From Rhodobium gokarnense (GTDB lineage: Bacteria > Pseudomonadota > Alphaproteobacteria > Rhizobiales > Rhodobiaceae), in the NCBI RefSeq assembly GCF_025961475.1, contig NZ_JAOQNS010000010.1:124001-188000 (forward strand): a DNA stretch of 64,000 nt, read 5' to 3'. The position numbers were made by a program, and so were the translations under genes. This document shows, piece after piece, positions 8,188 through 16,665 of this stretch. The number at the start of each line of letters is the position of its first letter. Position 1 is the first letter of the stretch. Below the pieces are notes generated by a model. The model was not told where the DNA came from. It worked only from the letters and a program-made list of their open reading frames with translations, and made no database searches.

Positions 8188-9575
8188 TGGCGGGGCTCGA
8201 CGCCTGGATCGACGGGGAGGAGGCGGTGGCGCGGCGGAACATGTTGGCCGCCATCTCCGCGACCCATCTCGTCCATCGCCGGCCGGCCTTCGGGCAGGTT
8301 GTCCGCCCGGCGAAGGGCTCGGTGCTCGCCTCGCCGGTTTCCGCGTACTACGACCCCGATCCGGACTATTTTTTCCATTGGCAGCGCGATACGGCGGTCA
8401 TTCTCGGCGCGCTCGTCGCCCTCATCGACGACGGAATTTTTGGGAAGGACGGTCACGAAACGATCGCTGACATCGTCCGCTTCACTCTGTCGCTCGATGC
8501 CCTCGACGGCAGGGCTATGGCCGCGGACCCTTCGTTCGGCGAGGCCGCGGCGCCGGAGGTGCGGCAATATCTGCGGTCCCGTGAGGAGCTTTCGGAGGTC
8601 CATGGCGACCGCGTGCGCATGGAGCCGCGCTTCAACCCGGACGGCACGCTCGACATCCTCGGCTGGGGCCGGCCGCAGATCGACGGCGTCGCCGCACGGG
8701 CGCTGGTGCTCCGCGACTACGGGAATCGTCATGGTTTTTCGCAGGATCTGCGCCGGCTCGTCGATGCCGATATCGATTTCACCCTGCGCCATGCCAGCAT
8801 GGAGAGCGTCGACATCTGGGAGGAGCGGCTTTGCGCCGATTACTACACCCGCTCGGTGCAGGCGGCCCTGCTCGGGAGTGCGGCACGGGATGCGGGCGAT
8901 CCTGCGCGAGCGGAGGTATTCGGGGAAGCGGCGAACCGGCTTGGAACTCTTCTCGACGCCCATTGGTCGCCGGAGCGCGCCTGCTACCGGGCGGCCGCCG
9001 GAACAGGCATTCCCGGAGACCGGGACATCGATTTCGCCGTCGTCTTCGCGGCGCTCCATAGCGGGCGCACCACCGGCCCCCATTCCATCGCCGATCCGCG
9101 CATCCAGGCGAGCTTTGCGACGCTCGCCGACATCTTCGCCGAGGACTACGCCATCAACCGCGGCCGGCCGGCACCCGCCATGGGCCGGTTTCGGGGCGAC
9201 GTCTACCAGAGCGGCGGCGCCTATTTCTTCTCGACGCTCGCCGCGGCCGAACTCTTTTATCGGCTCTCCGCGCTGGCGGCGGAGGGCGGCCTCACGGCCA
9301 CGTCTGAAAACGCCCGTTTTTTTGCGCAAACCGGCATTGAGGCGGTAATGGGCCATCGGCAGGTTTCAGACGCCCTGATCGCCCGCGGCGACGGCTTTCT
9401 CGACACGGTCAAGGCGTTCACACCCGCGGACGGCGCCCTGTCCGAACAGTTCGACCAGGACGACGGCCGCCAGACCTCGGCAAAACACCTGACCTGGAGC
9501 TATGCGGCTTTTCTCACTGCTGCTTCCGCGCGGCGGGAGGCCACGCGGTCAATCGGGCCGGCGTGCAAGGGCTAG
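8187..9575 (+). CDS. Glucoamylase-type enzyme, glycoside hydrolase family 15
   Basis: About 462 residues from the ATG at 8187, which overlaps the TGA of the previous gene; a GTG one codon earlier is possible. GH15 landmarks are YFFHWQRDTAVILGAL near the N-terminus, GWGRPQIDG, the SVDIWEER block around the expected general acid, and a C-terminal LSEQFDQDDGRQTSAKHLTW segment. GH15 enzymes release glucose from the non-reducing ends of alpha-glucans or related saccharides. There is no signal peptide. Pairing an alpha-glucosidase-type fold with GH3 and GH144-like enzymes is odd, so the pathway may act on more than one oligosaccharide or on a mixed linkage. Confidence 0.88.
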   Translation: MAGLDAWIDGEEAVARRNMLAAISATHLVHRRPAFGQVVRPAKGSVLASPVSAYYDPDPDYFFHWQRDTAVILGALVALIDDGIFGKDGHETIADIVRFTLSLDALDGRAMAADPSFGEAAAPEVRQYLRSREELSEVHGDRVRMEPRFNPDGTLDILGWGRPQIDGVAARALVLRDYGNRHGFSQDLRRLVDADIDFTLRHASMESVDIWEERLCADYYTRSVQAALLGSAARDAGDPARAEVFGEAANRLGTLLDAHWSPERACYRAAAGTGIPGDRDIDFAVVFAALHSGRTTGPHSIADPRIQASFATLADIFAEDYAINRGRPAPAMGRFRGDVYQSGGAYFFSTLAAAELFYRLSALAAEGGLTATSENARFFAQTGIEAVMGHRQVSDALIARGDGFLDTVKAFTPADGALSEQFDQDDGRQTSAKHLTWSYAAFLTAASARREATRSIGPACKG

Positions 9576-10072
9576 CGTCCAGCGCCAAGAAAACCATTTC
9601 GATGGCATTGCGAGCTTAGCGACGCAATCCGGATCGGCGGAACAGCCAAGCACTGAATGGCGCCATGCCCTCCGTCGTCATCCCGGTCGGAGCGCAGCGG
9701 AGAGCCGGGATCCATTGCCCCTCTCGACGGCGTAGCCCGGTGCGGATTTCGCACGATGCCCGGCCCGGCTCACCCTGCCGCGAGACGAAAAAAGCGACAT
9801 ACCGCGCTGACAGGGGCAATAGGCCCCGGCTCGGGGGCCGGGGTGACGACGGAGGTCTTGGCAGGCCGGAGTGACCCGTTCGCAAGGTGGGCACCCGGCA
9901 CGCCATGTGCCATCCGCTGCGCGCGACTGCCGGCTTGACCCGGTCGCCTGTGCGGCTTAAGCGATTGAAAAACAACGGCCCTATGGATTGCCGGGTCAAG
10001 CCCGGCAATGATGCCAGGTGGTGGGCTGGGTTGGAACCGTACGATGGCGGAGCGCTAGGGGACAGGCAGGGT
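9576..10072. repeat. Gene-free stretch made of small palindromic repeats
   Basis: About 500 bp without a convincing gene. It holds four palindromic units: ATTGCG/CGCAAT arms at 9607-9612 and 9623-9628; ATCCCGG/CCGGGAT arms at 9680-9686 and 9706-9712; CCCCGGC/GCCGGGG arms at 9824-9830 and 9837-9843; and ATTGCCGGG/CCCGGCAAT arms at 9987-9995 and 10001-10009. The last unit, with flanks, recurs inside dnaE2 near 39096-39128 with one mismatch over about 33 bp. The stretch looks like an accumulation of dispersed REP-like elements, and may also terminate transcription of the upstream GH operon. Confidence 0.7.
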
Positions 10073-11458
10073 GTGACCGACGATAGTGCTGAGAGCAGCC
10101 CGAGATGGACCGGTATCACCGCCCGAACTCTGTCGCGGCAGGCAGCGGCGGCGGCCGAGATGCTAAGCGACGCCGGCGCAGCGCCGGGCCGACCCGTCGC
10201 CGTCGTCACGACCTCTGCCGCCGCGATTGCGATCCTTGCCCATACCGCGCCGCTGCTGCCGGTGCCGCTGTTTCCCATCGACCCGAGCCTGCCGGACAAC
10301 GTGATTGCCGATCTCCTCGACCAGGCCGGCGTCGATCTGGTTGTTGCGGACCGGCCGTTTGCGGGTCGGACCCATATCGCGACCGCAGACGTGCTTTCTG
10401 CTCCGGCCGGCGCCGAGGTTCCCTGGCGGGCGCCGGACGGCATTGCGCTCCTGATCGCCACCAGCGGCAGTTCGGGCCGGCCCAAGGCCGTGATGCTGAC
10501 GGGAGCGGCGCTGGCCGCCGCCGCAAAGGCGAGTGAAGCCGCAACGCCGCTCGGACCCGGCGACGTCTGGCTCGCGTCCTTGCCGCTCTTTCACATCGGC
10601 GGCTTTTCGATCCTCACCCGCTCTGCCCTTGCCGGGGCGACGGCGCTGATCCATGAGCGGTTCGATGCCGAGCGGGTCATGGAATCTCTGAAGGCCGGCG
10701 GCGTCACCCATCTGTCGCTGGTGCCGGCGATGCTCTCCCGGCTATGCGATCGCGAGGCCTCACCTGCGACCTTGAAACATGTGCTCGTCGGCGGAGCGGC
10801 GCTTTCCGTCGACCTTGCCGAGCGGGCTGCCGGCCTCGGCTGGCCGATCCAGCCGACCTACGGCATGAGCGAGGCGGCGTCGCAGATCGCGACGCTGGCG
10901 AGCTTGCCGCGGCCGTGGCGCGCCGGCCATGTCGGCCCGCCGCTTCCCGGCGCCGAAGTGGCGCTCGCGGATGATGGCCGGATGAAGGTGCGTGGGGGAA
11001 TGCTGATGGCGGGGTATGCCAATCCCGGCCTCGCGCCCGGCGACGGGCTTGAGGATGGCTGGTTCGTCACCGCCGATCTCGCCGAGATCGGGCCGGACGG
11101 CATTACCGTCCTCGGCCGCGCCGACGACGTCATCGTCAGCGCCGGCAAAAAAGTGCTGCCGGCGATGGTCGAGGGGCTCGTTTCGGCGTGTCCCGGCATC
11201 GAGACGGTGGCCGTCGCCGGCCGGCCGGATGCGATCTGGGGGGAGGTCGTGGTGGCGATCTATCGGGGAACGGCATTGCCGGAAGACGTGCTTTCCTGGT
11301 GTCGGGAGAATGTGGCGAGCGCGCTGCGGCCGCGGGCGGCGCTGAAGGTCGCGGCATTTCCGGAACTCGCCAATGGCAAGCCGGACCGCTCAGCCCTCAA
11401 ACGCCTCGCCGCAAGCGACGACGTCGAGACCGAGGCCGGCACCTGCGGGAAGGACTAG
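10073..11458 (+). CDS. menE: O-succinylbenzoate-CoA ligase
   Basis: 461 residues from a GTG at 10073 preceded by a purine-rich AGGCAGG. Longer in-frame starts would only translate the intergenic repeat. It is an acyl-CoA synthetase of the ANL superfamily. The AMP-binding P-loop reads LIATSGSSGRPKAVMLT, followed by LPLFHIGGFS, PTYGMSEAA and GWFVTADLAE. MenE activates o-succinylbenzoate to its CoA ester in menaquinone synthesis. The ANL family is broad, but menC, menB, menD and menF next door make the call firm. It runs convergently into menC, and the two coding ends overlap by 69 bp on opposite strands. Confidence 0.88.
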   Translation: MTDDSAESSPRWTGITARTLSRQAAAAAEMLSDAGAAPGRPVAVVTTSAAAIAILAHTAPLLPVPLFPIDPSLPDNVIADLLDQAGVDLVVADRPFAGRTHIATADVLSAPAGAEVPWRAPDGIALLIATSGSSGRPKAVMLTGAALAAAAKASEAATPLGPGDVWLASLPLFHIGGFSILTRSALAGATALIHERFDAERVMESLKAGGVTHLSLVPAMLSRLCDREASPATLKHVLVGGAALSVDLAERAAGLGWPIQPTYGMSEAASQIATLASLPRPWRAGHVGPPLPGAEVALADDGRMKVRGGMLMAGYANPGLAPGDGLEDGWFVTADLAEIGPDGITVLGRADDVIVSAGKKVLPAMVEGLVSACPGIETVAVAGRPDAIWGEVVVAIYRGTALPEDVLSWCRENVASALRPRAALKVAAFPELANGKPDRSALKRLAASDDVETEAGTCGKD

Positions 11459-12460
11459 ACGGCCGTTTGCGATCGCCGGGCCCTCCGCCACGTCGCGCGT
11501 GAGCCAGCCGAGGGTGCCAAGGCCATGGACGGCGTTTTCGGCAAGGCTCGCGGCGAGGTGGGCGGCGGCCGTCACGCCGACGGCGGAATCGACCACCGAG
11601 GTCAGCACCAGCTCGATGCCGGCCGCGCGCGCCTTTTCGGCAAGGGCGAGGGTGGCGCGGATACCGCCGAGCCGGGCCGGTTTGACGACGAAGCGGCGGA
11701 CGGCGCCGGCCTCCAGGAGCGCATCCGGGCCAAGCACCGGCAGGGACTCGTCGGCGGCGAGCGGAAAGGGCAGGTCCGCCTGGAGCGTTGCGAGCGCGTC
11801 CGGCGTCGGCTCGGCGAGGGGCTCTTCCACGCCGTCGATGGGCCAGTCGGCGATGGCCGTCAGGAACCGTCTTGCGTCCGCCACGCACCAGGCGCGGTTG
11901 GCGTCGAGGCGAAAGGCGAGGCGCCCCTCTGCCGCCTTGATGACTTTTCGTAAGCCGGCTAATTCATTTTCAACAGTGCCGATACCGACCTTGATCTTGG
12001 CGACGGCAAAGCCGGTCTTTGCCGCCGCTTCCGCCCGTGCGGCGCAGCCGTCGTCGAGGGGGCCGAGCGCTGCGTTGATGGCGACGCTTGATGGGGCGCC
12101 GGATCGTAGGTGCCGTGTGAGCGGCACCCCTTCACGCCGCGCTTCGAGATCGAACAGCGCTGTCTCGATGGCCCAGCGCACCTCCGGCACGGGCGATAGC
12201 TCGCTGCCATCGGCGAGCAGTTCCGCCGCCTCTCGGCCCTTGAGGATTCGCGCTGCGTCGGCCAATGCTTCGAAAGCTCTTGCATGGCCGTCCGTTCCCG
12301 AACTCGGCAGCGGGGCGCAGTCGCCCCAGCCGGTGATGCCGTCCTCTCCGGTTACGGCCAAAAGCTGGCCGCGGCGCTCGTGGAGCGTCGTGCGCGCGGC
12401 CGCCCAGGGCCGCACCAGCGGCAGGGCGTAGGGGTGGACGGCGATGCCGGTGACTGTCAT
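11390..12460 (-). CDS. menC: O-succinylbenzoate synthase
   Basis: 356 residues from the ATG at 12458-12460, a member of the enolase superfamily. MenC dehydrates the cyclohexadiene intermediate (SHCHC) to o-succinylbenzoate. Key blocks are AVAKIKVGIG with the KxK acid/base lysines, FRLDANRAW (first metal Asp), DGVEEPLAEP (second, Glu), PLAADESLP (third, Asp) and VVKPARLGG (second catalytic Lys). All expected ligands appear present. Its start overlaps the menB stop by one base, so it is translated last in the menF-D-B-C operon. Confidence 0.92.
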   Translation of the reverse strand: MTVTGIAVHPYALPLVRPWAAARTTLHERRGQLLAVTGEDGITGWGDCAPLPSSGTDGHARAFEALADAARILKGREAAELLADGSELSPVPEVRWAIETALFDLEARREGVPLTRHLRSGAPSSVAINAALGPLDDGCAARAEAAAKTGFAVAKIKVGIGTVENELAGLRKVIKAAEGRLAFRLDANRAWCVADARRFLTAIADWPIDGVEEPLAEPTPDALATLQADLPFPLAADESLPVLGPDALLEAGAVRRFVVKPARLGGIRATLALAEKARAAGIELVLTSVVDSAVGVTAAAHLAASLAENAVHGLGTLGWLTRDVAEGPAIANGRLVLPAGAGLGLDVVACGEAFEG

Positions 12461-13308
12461 CAGGGCCGGCGCGGATAGCGGGTGAAGTCTGGTTTGCGCT
12501 TTTCGTTGAAGGCGTTGCGGCCTTCCTGGCCCTCGGCGGTCATGTAGTAGAGCGCGGTGGCGTTGCCGGCGAGTTCCTGGATGCCCGACAGCCCGTCCGT
12601 GTCGGCGTTGAAGCCGGCCTTGAGGACGCGCAGCGCCGTCGGCGACAGCACCAGCATCTCGCGGCACCAGGCGACGGTCTCGAGCTCCAGCTCGGCGAGC
12701 GGCACGACAGCGTTGACGAGACCCATCTCAAGTGCCTGTTTCGCGTCGTATTGCCGGCACAGGAACCAGATTTCCTTGGCCTTTTTCAGCCCGACCGTGC
12801 GCGCCATCAGGCCGGCGCCGAAGCCGCCGTCGAAGCTGCCGACGCGCGGGCCGGTCTGGCCGAAGCGGGCGTTGTCGGCGGCGATCGTCAGGTCGCAGAC
12901 GAGGTGCAGCACGTTGCCGCCGCCGATCGCCCAGCCGGCGACCATGGCGACGACCGGCATCGGCAGGGTGCGGATCATGCGCTGCAGGTCGAGGGCATTG
13001 AGGTGGTTGACGCCGGTGGTGTCCTTGTAGCCGCCGTCCTCGCCGCGGATCTTCTGGTCGCCGCCGGAGCAGAAGGCCTCGGTGCCGGAACCGCACAGGA
13101 TCACCGCGCCGACGTCCGGGTCGAGCCGGGCCTTTTGCAGCGCGACCATGATCTCTTCCAGGGTCTCCGGCCGGAATGCGTTGTGGACGTGCGGCCGGTT
13201 GATGGTGATGCGGGCGATGCCCTCAAAGGTCTCGAACAGGATGTCGGAGAAGTCGGTGCCGGGAACGGGGCGCCAGTCGAAGGTCTCGGTGCTCATGGGG
13301 GCGGTCAT
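12460..13308 (-). CDS. menB: 1,4-Dihydroxy-2-naphthoyl-CoA synthase
   Basis: 282 residues of the crotonase fold, performing the Dieckmann-type ring closure of o-succinylbenzoyl-CoA. MenB-specific features are visible: [15 protein letters not shown], the oxyanion hole around [12 protein letters not shown], and the [10 protein letters not shown] block typical of DHNA-CoA synthases rather than ordinary enoyl-CoA hydratases. A second Met four codons in (13296) is an equally plausible start. The gene lies 20 bp downstream of menD and overlaps menC by one base. Confidence 0.94.
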   Translation of the reverse strand: MTAPMSTETFDWRPVPGTDFSDILFETFEGIARITINRPHVHNAFRPETLEEIMVALQKARLDPDVGAVILCGSGTEAFCSGGDQKIRGEDGGYKDTTGVNHLNALDLQRMIRTLPMPVVAMVAGWAIGGGNVLHLVCDLTIAADNARFGQTGPRVGSFDGGFGAGLMARTVGLKKAKEIWFLCRQYDAKQALEMGLVNAVVPLAELELETVAWCREMLVLSPTALRVLKAGFNADTDGLSGIQELAGNATALYYMTAEGQEGRNAFNEKRKPDFTRYPRRP

Positions 13309-13328
13309 GGGGGCTTTCTCCCTTGTCG

Positions 13329-14993
13329 TTATCGGGCGGCGAAGAAGGCGCGGAAGCGGGCGAGGCTGGCCGCGCGATCGATGGGCAGGCGGATGACGCT
13401 GGCGGCGGGTCTTTTCAGCGCCGCGAGGATCCCGGCGACGGCGGCGTCGTTGGAGGTGACGGTTTCGGCCTCGATGCCGAAGGAGCGGGCGGCGCCAGCG
13501 ATGTCGAGGGTCGAGGGCGTCAGCCAGCCTTCCTGAAATTCCGGCAGCACGGTCTGCGGCAGATGGTCGAAGATGGCGCCGCCGCTATTGTCGAGGACGA
13601 GGATGGCGAGCGGCAGGTCGGCGCCGAGGGCAAGGGCGCCGAGGTCGTGCTGGAAGGCGAGGTCGCCGATAACGGCGACGGTCGGGCCGAACGCACTGGC
13701 GATGCCGAAGGCGGCCGACAGCGTGCCGTCGATGCCGCTGACGCCGCGGCTGCCGAAGAGGCGGATGCCGGAGGCGGGGCGGCCCGCGAGCCAGTCGAGG
13801 GCGCGTACCGGCAGGGAATTGGCCATGACGAGAGGCGTTGCGGCGGGCAGGGCGCGGACCAGCCGGCGCAGCACCGTTCCCTCGAAGGGGGTGTCTTCGT
13901 CGCAGGCTCGTTCCGCCGCCTCGGTGGCGGCCGCGTCGAGGGCCTGGACCTGTTCGAGCCAGTCGGCCGGTGCCGGCGGGCCGTTGAGGGCTCGGTAGAG
14001 GGCGGTGGCATCGGCGGTGAGGGTGTGGGTGGCCGTGCCTTCCGGGTCGGCGATCCGCGACGACGATCCGACGACGATCTGGGGGCGGCCGGCCGCCTTC
14101 TTCAGCCAGTCGGAGAGCGCTCGGGAGATCGGCGCGCCGCCGAGGCGCAACAGCCAGTCGGCGGGCGGTGCGTTGCGCGAAACCTGATCGGGATGGGCGA
14201 GGACGGTGGCGCCGGCGCGCGGGTCGAAACGCAGGCCCGAGAGGGCATCGGCAAAGACCGGCACTTGGAGGCGCTCGGCGAGGTCGAAGATCGCCGCCCG
14301 GCTTTCGGGGCCAAGGTCCTCCGTGCCGCAGACGATGGCGCCGCGGCCTTGGGCGATGACCTGTGACAGGGTATCGAGCGCTGCGGGCGTTGGTGCTGGC
14401 GCCGAGGTCAGGGTCTGCGCTGCGGGCGCACCGGGTTTGGGCGCAGCGATGTCGGCAGATGGCACCAGCGGCTCGCGCAGCGGCACGTTGATGTGTACGG
14501 GACCGAGGAGCGGGCCGAGGCTTTGGGCGACGGCGCGGGCGGCGAAGGGGGCGAGCCAGCCGGACTCCTCTTCGGCCGGCGGCAGTTGGTGGAAGGCGCG
14601 GGCGTGGCTGGAAAAGAGGCCGATCTGGTCCATGGTCTGGTTGGCGCCGCAGTTTTGCAGCTCCGGCGGCCGGTCGGCGGAGAGAAGGATCAGCGGCACG
14701 CGCGCCATATCGGCCTCGACAACGGCCGGCAGCCAGTTGGCGATCGCCGAGCCGGAGGTGGCGATGAGGACGACAGGCTTTTGCTCCGCCTTGGCGAGGC
14801 CGAGGGCGTGGAAGCCTGCCACCCGTTCGTCGAGGACCATGCGGCAGGCGATGGCGGGATGGCGGAGGGCCGCCAGCGTCAGCGGGGTCGAGCGCGAGCC
14901 CGGCGAGATGACGGCACGGGTGACGCCGGCGCCGGCAAGGCCGCCAATGAGCGCCGCAGCCCAGCGAAAGGTGACGTCGGCCGGATTGCTCAT
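13329..14993 (-). CDS. menD: 2-Succinyl-5-enolpyruvyl-6-hydroxy-3-cyclohexene-1-carboxylate synthase
   Basis: 554 residues from the ATG at 14991-14993. This ThDP-dependent enzyme joins isochorismate to 2-oxoglutarate-derived succinic semialdehyde. The N-terminal [11 protein letters not shown] and [14 protein letters not shown] blocks carry the ThDP-activating Glu. The C-terminal [16 protein letters not shown] and [13 protein letters not shown] hold the Mg-ThDP binding motif. Length is normal. The start overlaps the menF stop by 4 bp (ATGA), showing translational coupling. Upstream open sequence in this frame is a shadow of menF. Confidence 0.94.
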   Translation of the reverse strand: MSNPADVTFRWAAALIGGLAGAGVTRAVISPGSRSTPLTLAALRHPAIACRMVLDERVAGFHALGLAKAEQKPVVLIATSGSAIANWLPAVVEADMARVPLILLSADRPPELQNCGANQTMDQIGLFSSHARAFHQLPPAEEESGWLAPFAARAVAQSLGPLLGPVHINVPLREPLVPSADIAAPKPGAPAAQTLTSAPAPTPAALDTLSQVIAQGRGAIVCGTEDLGPESRAAIFDLAERLQVPVFADALSGLRFDPRAGATVLAHPDQVSRNAPPADWLLRLGGAPISRALSDWLKKAAGRPQIVVGSSSRIADPEGTATHTLTADATALYRALNGPPAPADWLEQVQALDAAATEAAERACDEDTPFEGTVLRRLVRALPAATPLVMANSLPVRALDWLAGRPASGIRLFGSRGVSGIDGTLSAAFGIASAFGPTVAVIGDLAFQHDLGALALGADLPLAILVLDNSGGAIFDHLPQTVLPEFQEGWLTPSTLDIAGAARSFGIEAETVTSNDAAVAGILAALKRPAASVIRLPIDRAASLARFRAFFAAR

Positions 14994-16342
14994 GGGTCGG
15001 AAAAGAGATTGAGGAGGGTGGAGAGCTTCAGGTCGGTCTCGGTCCATTCGCGCCCGGGATCGGAGCCCGCGACGATGCCGGCACCGGCCCAGAGCACGGC
15101 CGTGCGGTCCTCCACATAGGCGGAGCGCAGCACCATCGCCGCCTCGCCGTCGCCGTTGCGGTCGATCCAGCCGGCAACGCCGGTGTAGAGGCCGTCGCGG
15201 CCCTCGTTCATTTCGCCGAGCCAGTCGAGGGCGGCCTTGCGGGGGGCGCCCAGCACCGCCGGTGTCGGGTGGAGGCGCGCAACGACGTCGAGGAAGCCGG
15301 TGCCGGGCTTCAGCGTTCCGGAAATCTCCGTCCACAGGTGCTGGACCTGGCGCAGGCGCATGATGGCGGGTGCGTCCGGGCGCTCGACGGTGGCGCAGAC
15401 CTCGGCAAGGGCTTCGGAGATGGTATCGGCGACGATGGCGTGTTCCTCGCGCTCCTTCGGCGAGGCAAGCAGCTCGGCGGCGGCCATTGCATCGGCCGCC
15501 CGAGAGGCGTGGCGTCGCGTGGTGCCGGCGAGCGCGGCGCTGGAGACCCGCGATCCGCGCTTCACAGCGAGGCGCTCCGGGCTTGCCGCCACCACATGGC
15601 CGGGGCCATGGGGCAGGCAGAAGGTCGCGCAGGAAGGGTGCAGCGTCGCCAGCCGATCGGCCAGCGCCCTGGCATCGGCGCGGCCGGCAAGTCGGACCGT
15701 CAGCTTTCTCGCCAGCACCGCCTTTGCCAGCCGTCCTTCGGCGATCGCCGCGGTGGTGCGGCGGACCCTGTCGGACCAGTCGGCAAGGTCGGAGCCGGGG
15801 ATGCGGGCGGCGATCGCGGGAAGGGTTCTCTCGGTGCCACCGCCGAGAAGCGAGCGGGCGTCCTCCAGCCAGCGCAAGGCGGCGACGGGGACGGGCACGG
15901 CGCCCCTGAGGAGGCTCACGGTCAGGGTCGTGTGGCCGTCCGCGCGCCGCAGCAGCACGCGCGGCACCCAGAGTTCCGGCAGGGCCGGGTCGAGGGCAGG
16001 CGGCATGGTCCAGAAGGCGAGGGGCGGGGCGTCGATGTCGCCGAGGGCGGTCCAGGCCGCGCGATGGGCTTCGAAGGCAGCCGGCTCGGCAAGGGCGATG
16101 CGGAACGCCTCACCGGCCGCGTAAAGCGCGCAATCGCCGTCGGGCGACAGCCAGCGGCAGTCGCCGGCGGGGTGGATCGACGGCAGATCGTTCGGGAGCT
16201 CGACAGTCAGGCTGACGAGGTGGCCGGCGGGCACGGCCGCGATGGCGTCCATCGCCGCCGTAATCGCATGCTCCAGCCGCGCCAGCGGATCGGCGCGCGG
16301 GACGGGCTGGGAGGTCCGGTCGAGCAGATTCGGAACGGGCAT
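14990..16342 (-). CDS. menF: Isochorismate synthase
   Basis: 450 residues from the ATG at 16340-16342. It is a chorismate-utilising enzyme that converts chorismate to isochorismate, the committed step to menaquinone. The C-terminal half has the family blocks AASPERLAVKRGSRVSSAALAG, QHLWTEISGTLK, HPTPAVLGAPRKAAL and YTGVAGWIDRNGDGEAAMVL. An isochorismate synthase for siderophores would look similar, but linkage to menD, menB and menC decides the role. It is first in the men operon and is preceded by a palindrome-overlapped promoter-like sequence. Confidence 0.92.
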   Translation of the reverse strand: MPVPNLLDRTSQPVPRADPLARLEHAITAAMDAIAAVPAGHLVSLTVELPNDLPSIHPAGDCRWLSPDGDCALYAAGEAFRIALAEPAAFEAHRAAWTALGDIDAPPLAFWTMPPALDPALPELWVPRVLLRRADGHTTLTVSLLRGAVPVPVAALRWLEDARSLLGGGTERTLPAIAARIPGSDLADWSDRVRRTTAAIAEGRLAKAVLARKLTVRLAGRADARALADRLATLHPSCATFCLPHGPGHVVAASPERLAVKRGSRVSSAALAGTTRRHASRAADAMAAAELLASPKEREEHAIVADTISEALAEVCATVERPDAPAIMRLRQVQHLWTEISGTLKPGTGFLDVVARLHPTPAVLGAPRKAALDWLGEMNEGRDGLYTGVAGWIDRNGDGEAAMVLRSAYVEDRTAVLWAGAGIVAGSDPGREWTETDLKLSTLLNLFSDP

Positions 16343-16374
16343 GGGCGTTTCTGCGTGAAAAAAGCGTCCCAACC

Positions 16375-16417
16375 GCTTTACCCAGAAACGGGGGCAAGTG
16401 TCAAAACATGTTGACAC
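16375..16417 (-). promoter_or_regulatory. Putative menF promoter overlapped by a palindromic operator
   Basis: GTGTCAA (16398-16404) and TTGACAC (16411-16417) form a perfect 7-bp dyad with a 6-base spacer. On the minus strand its inner half supplies a consensus -35 TTGACA, followed 18 bases later by TAAAGC as a weak -10 at about 16375-16380. That lies 33 bp before the menF start. A repressor bound to the dyad would block the -35. The regulator is unknown. Confidence 0.45.
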
Positions 16418-16545
16418 ATGCGACGTGACACCTCGCGTGGCGGGTCCGGGCTTGTTCGGCCGGAACGCGCATTTTTCCTCGGTCTCAAGTGCCTGCCGGT
16501 CGAGGTTCCGGCTGCAGCCATCGATATGAGCGTCGCCCAAGACGG

Positions 16546-16576
16546 CGACGCCGCCGGGAATTGCCCGGCGGCGTCG
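16546..16576. terminator. Strong GC hairpin in the menF-oxlT gap
   Basis: A 13-bp perfect stem, with left arm 16546-16558 and right arm 16564-16576, encloses a 5-base loop (AATTG). It sits about 90 bp past the oxlT stop on the minus strand. There is no T run, so it may act as a second terminator or insulator between oxlT and the men operon. The rest of the 16343-16665 gap holds no gene that I can see. Confidence 0.45.
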
Positions 16577-16633
16577 GATTGCGATCTGGGGCCACCCATG
16601 GGGTCGGGAGGTCCGGCCAAACGGGGGGCTTAC

Positions 16634-16657
16634 GGGACGCCTCGCGAGAGGCGCCCC
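16634..16657 (-). terminator. Hairpin just downstream of the OxlT-like gene
   Basis: GGGACGCCTC (16634-16643) pairs with GAGGCGCCCC (16648-16657) with one mismatch around a GCGA tetraloop. It starts 9 bp after the oxlT stop codon on the minus strand. No clear T tract follows, so terminator function is a positional inference. Confidence 0.5.
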
Positions 16658-16665
16658 GATTTCGT

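Noticed and set aside
11390-11458. Overlap of the ends of menE and menC on opposite strands as a regulatory antisense element
   Set aside because: Short convergent overlaps are common in dense genomes; nothing here shows regulation.
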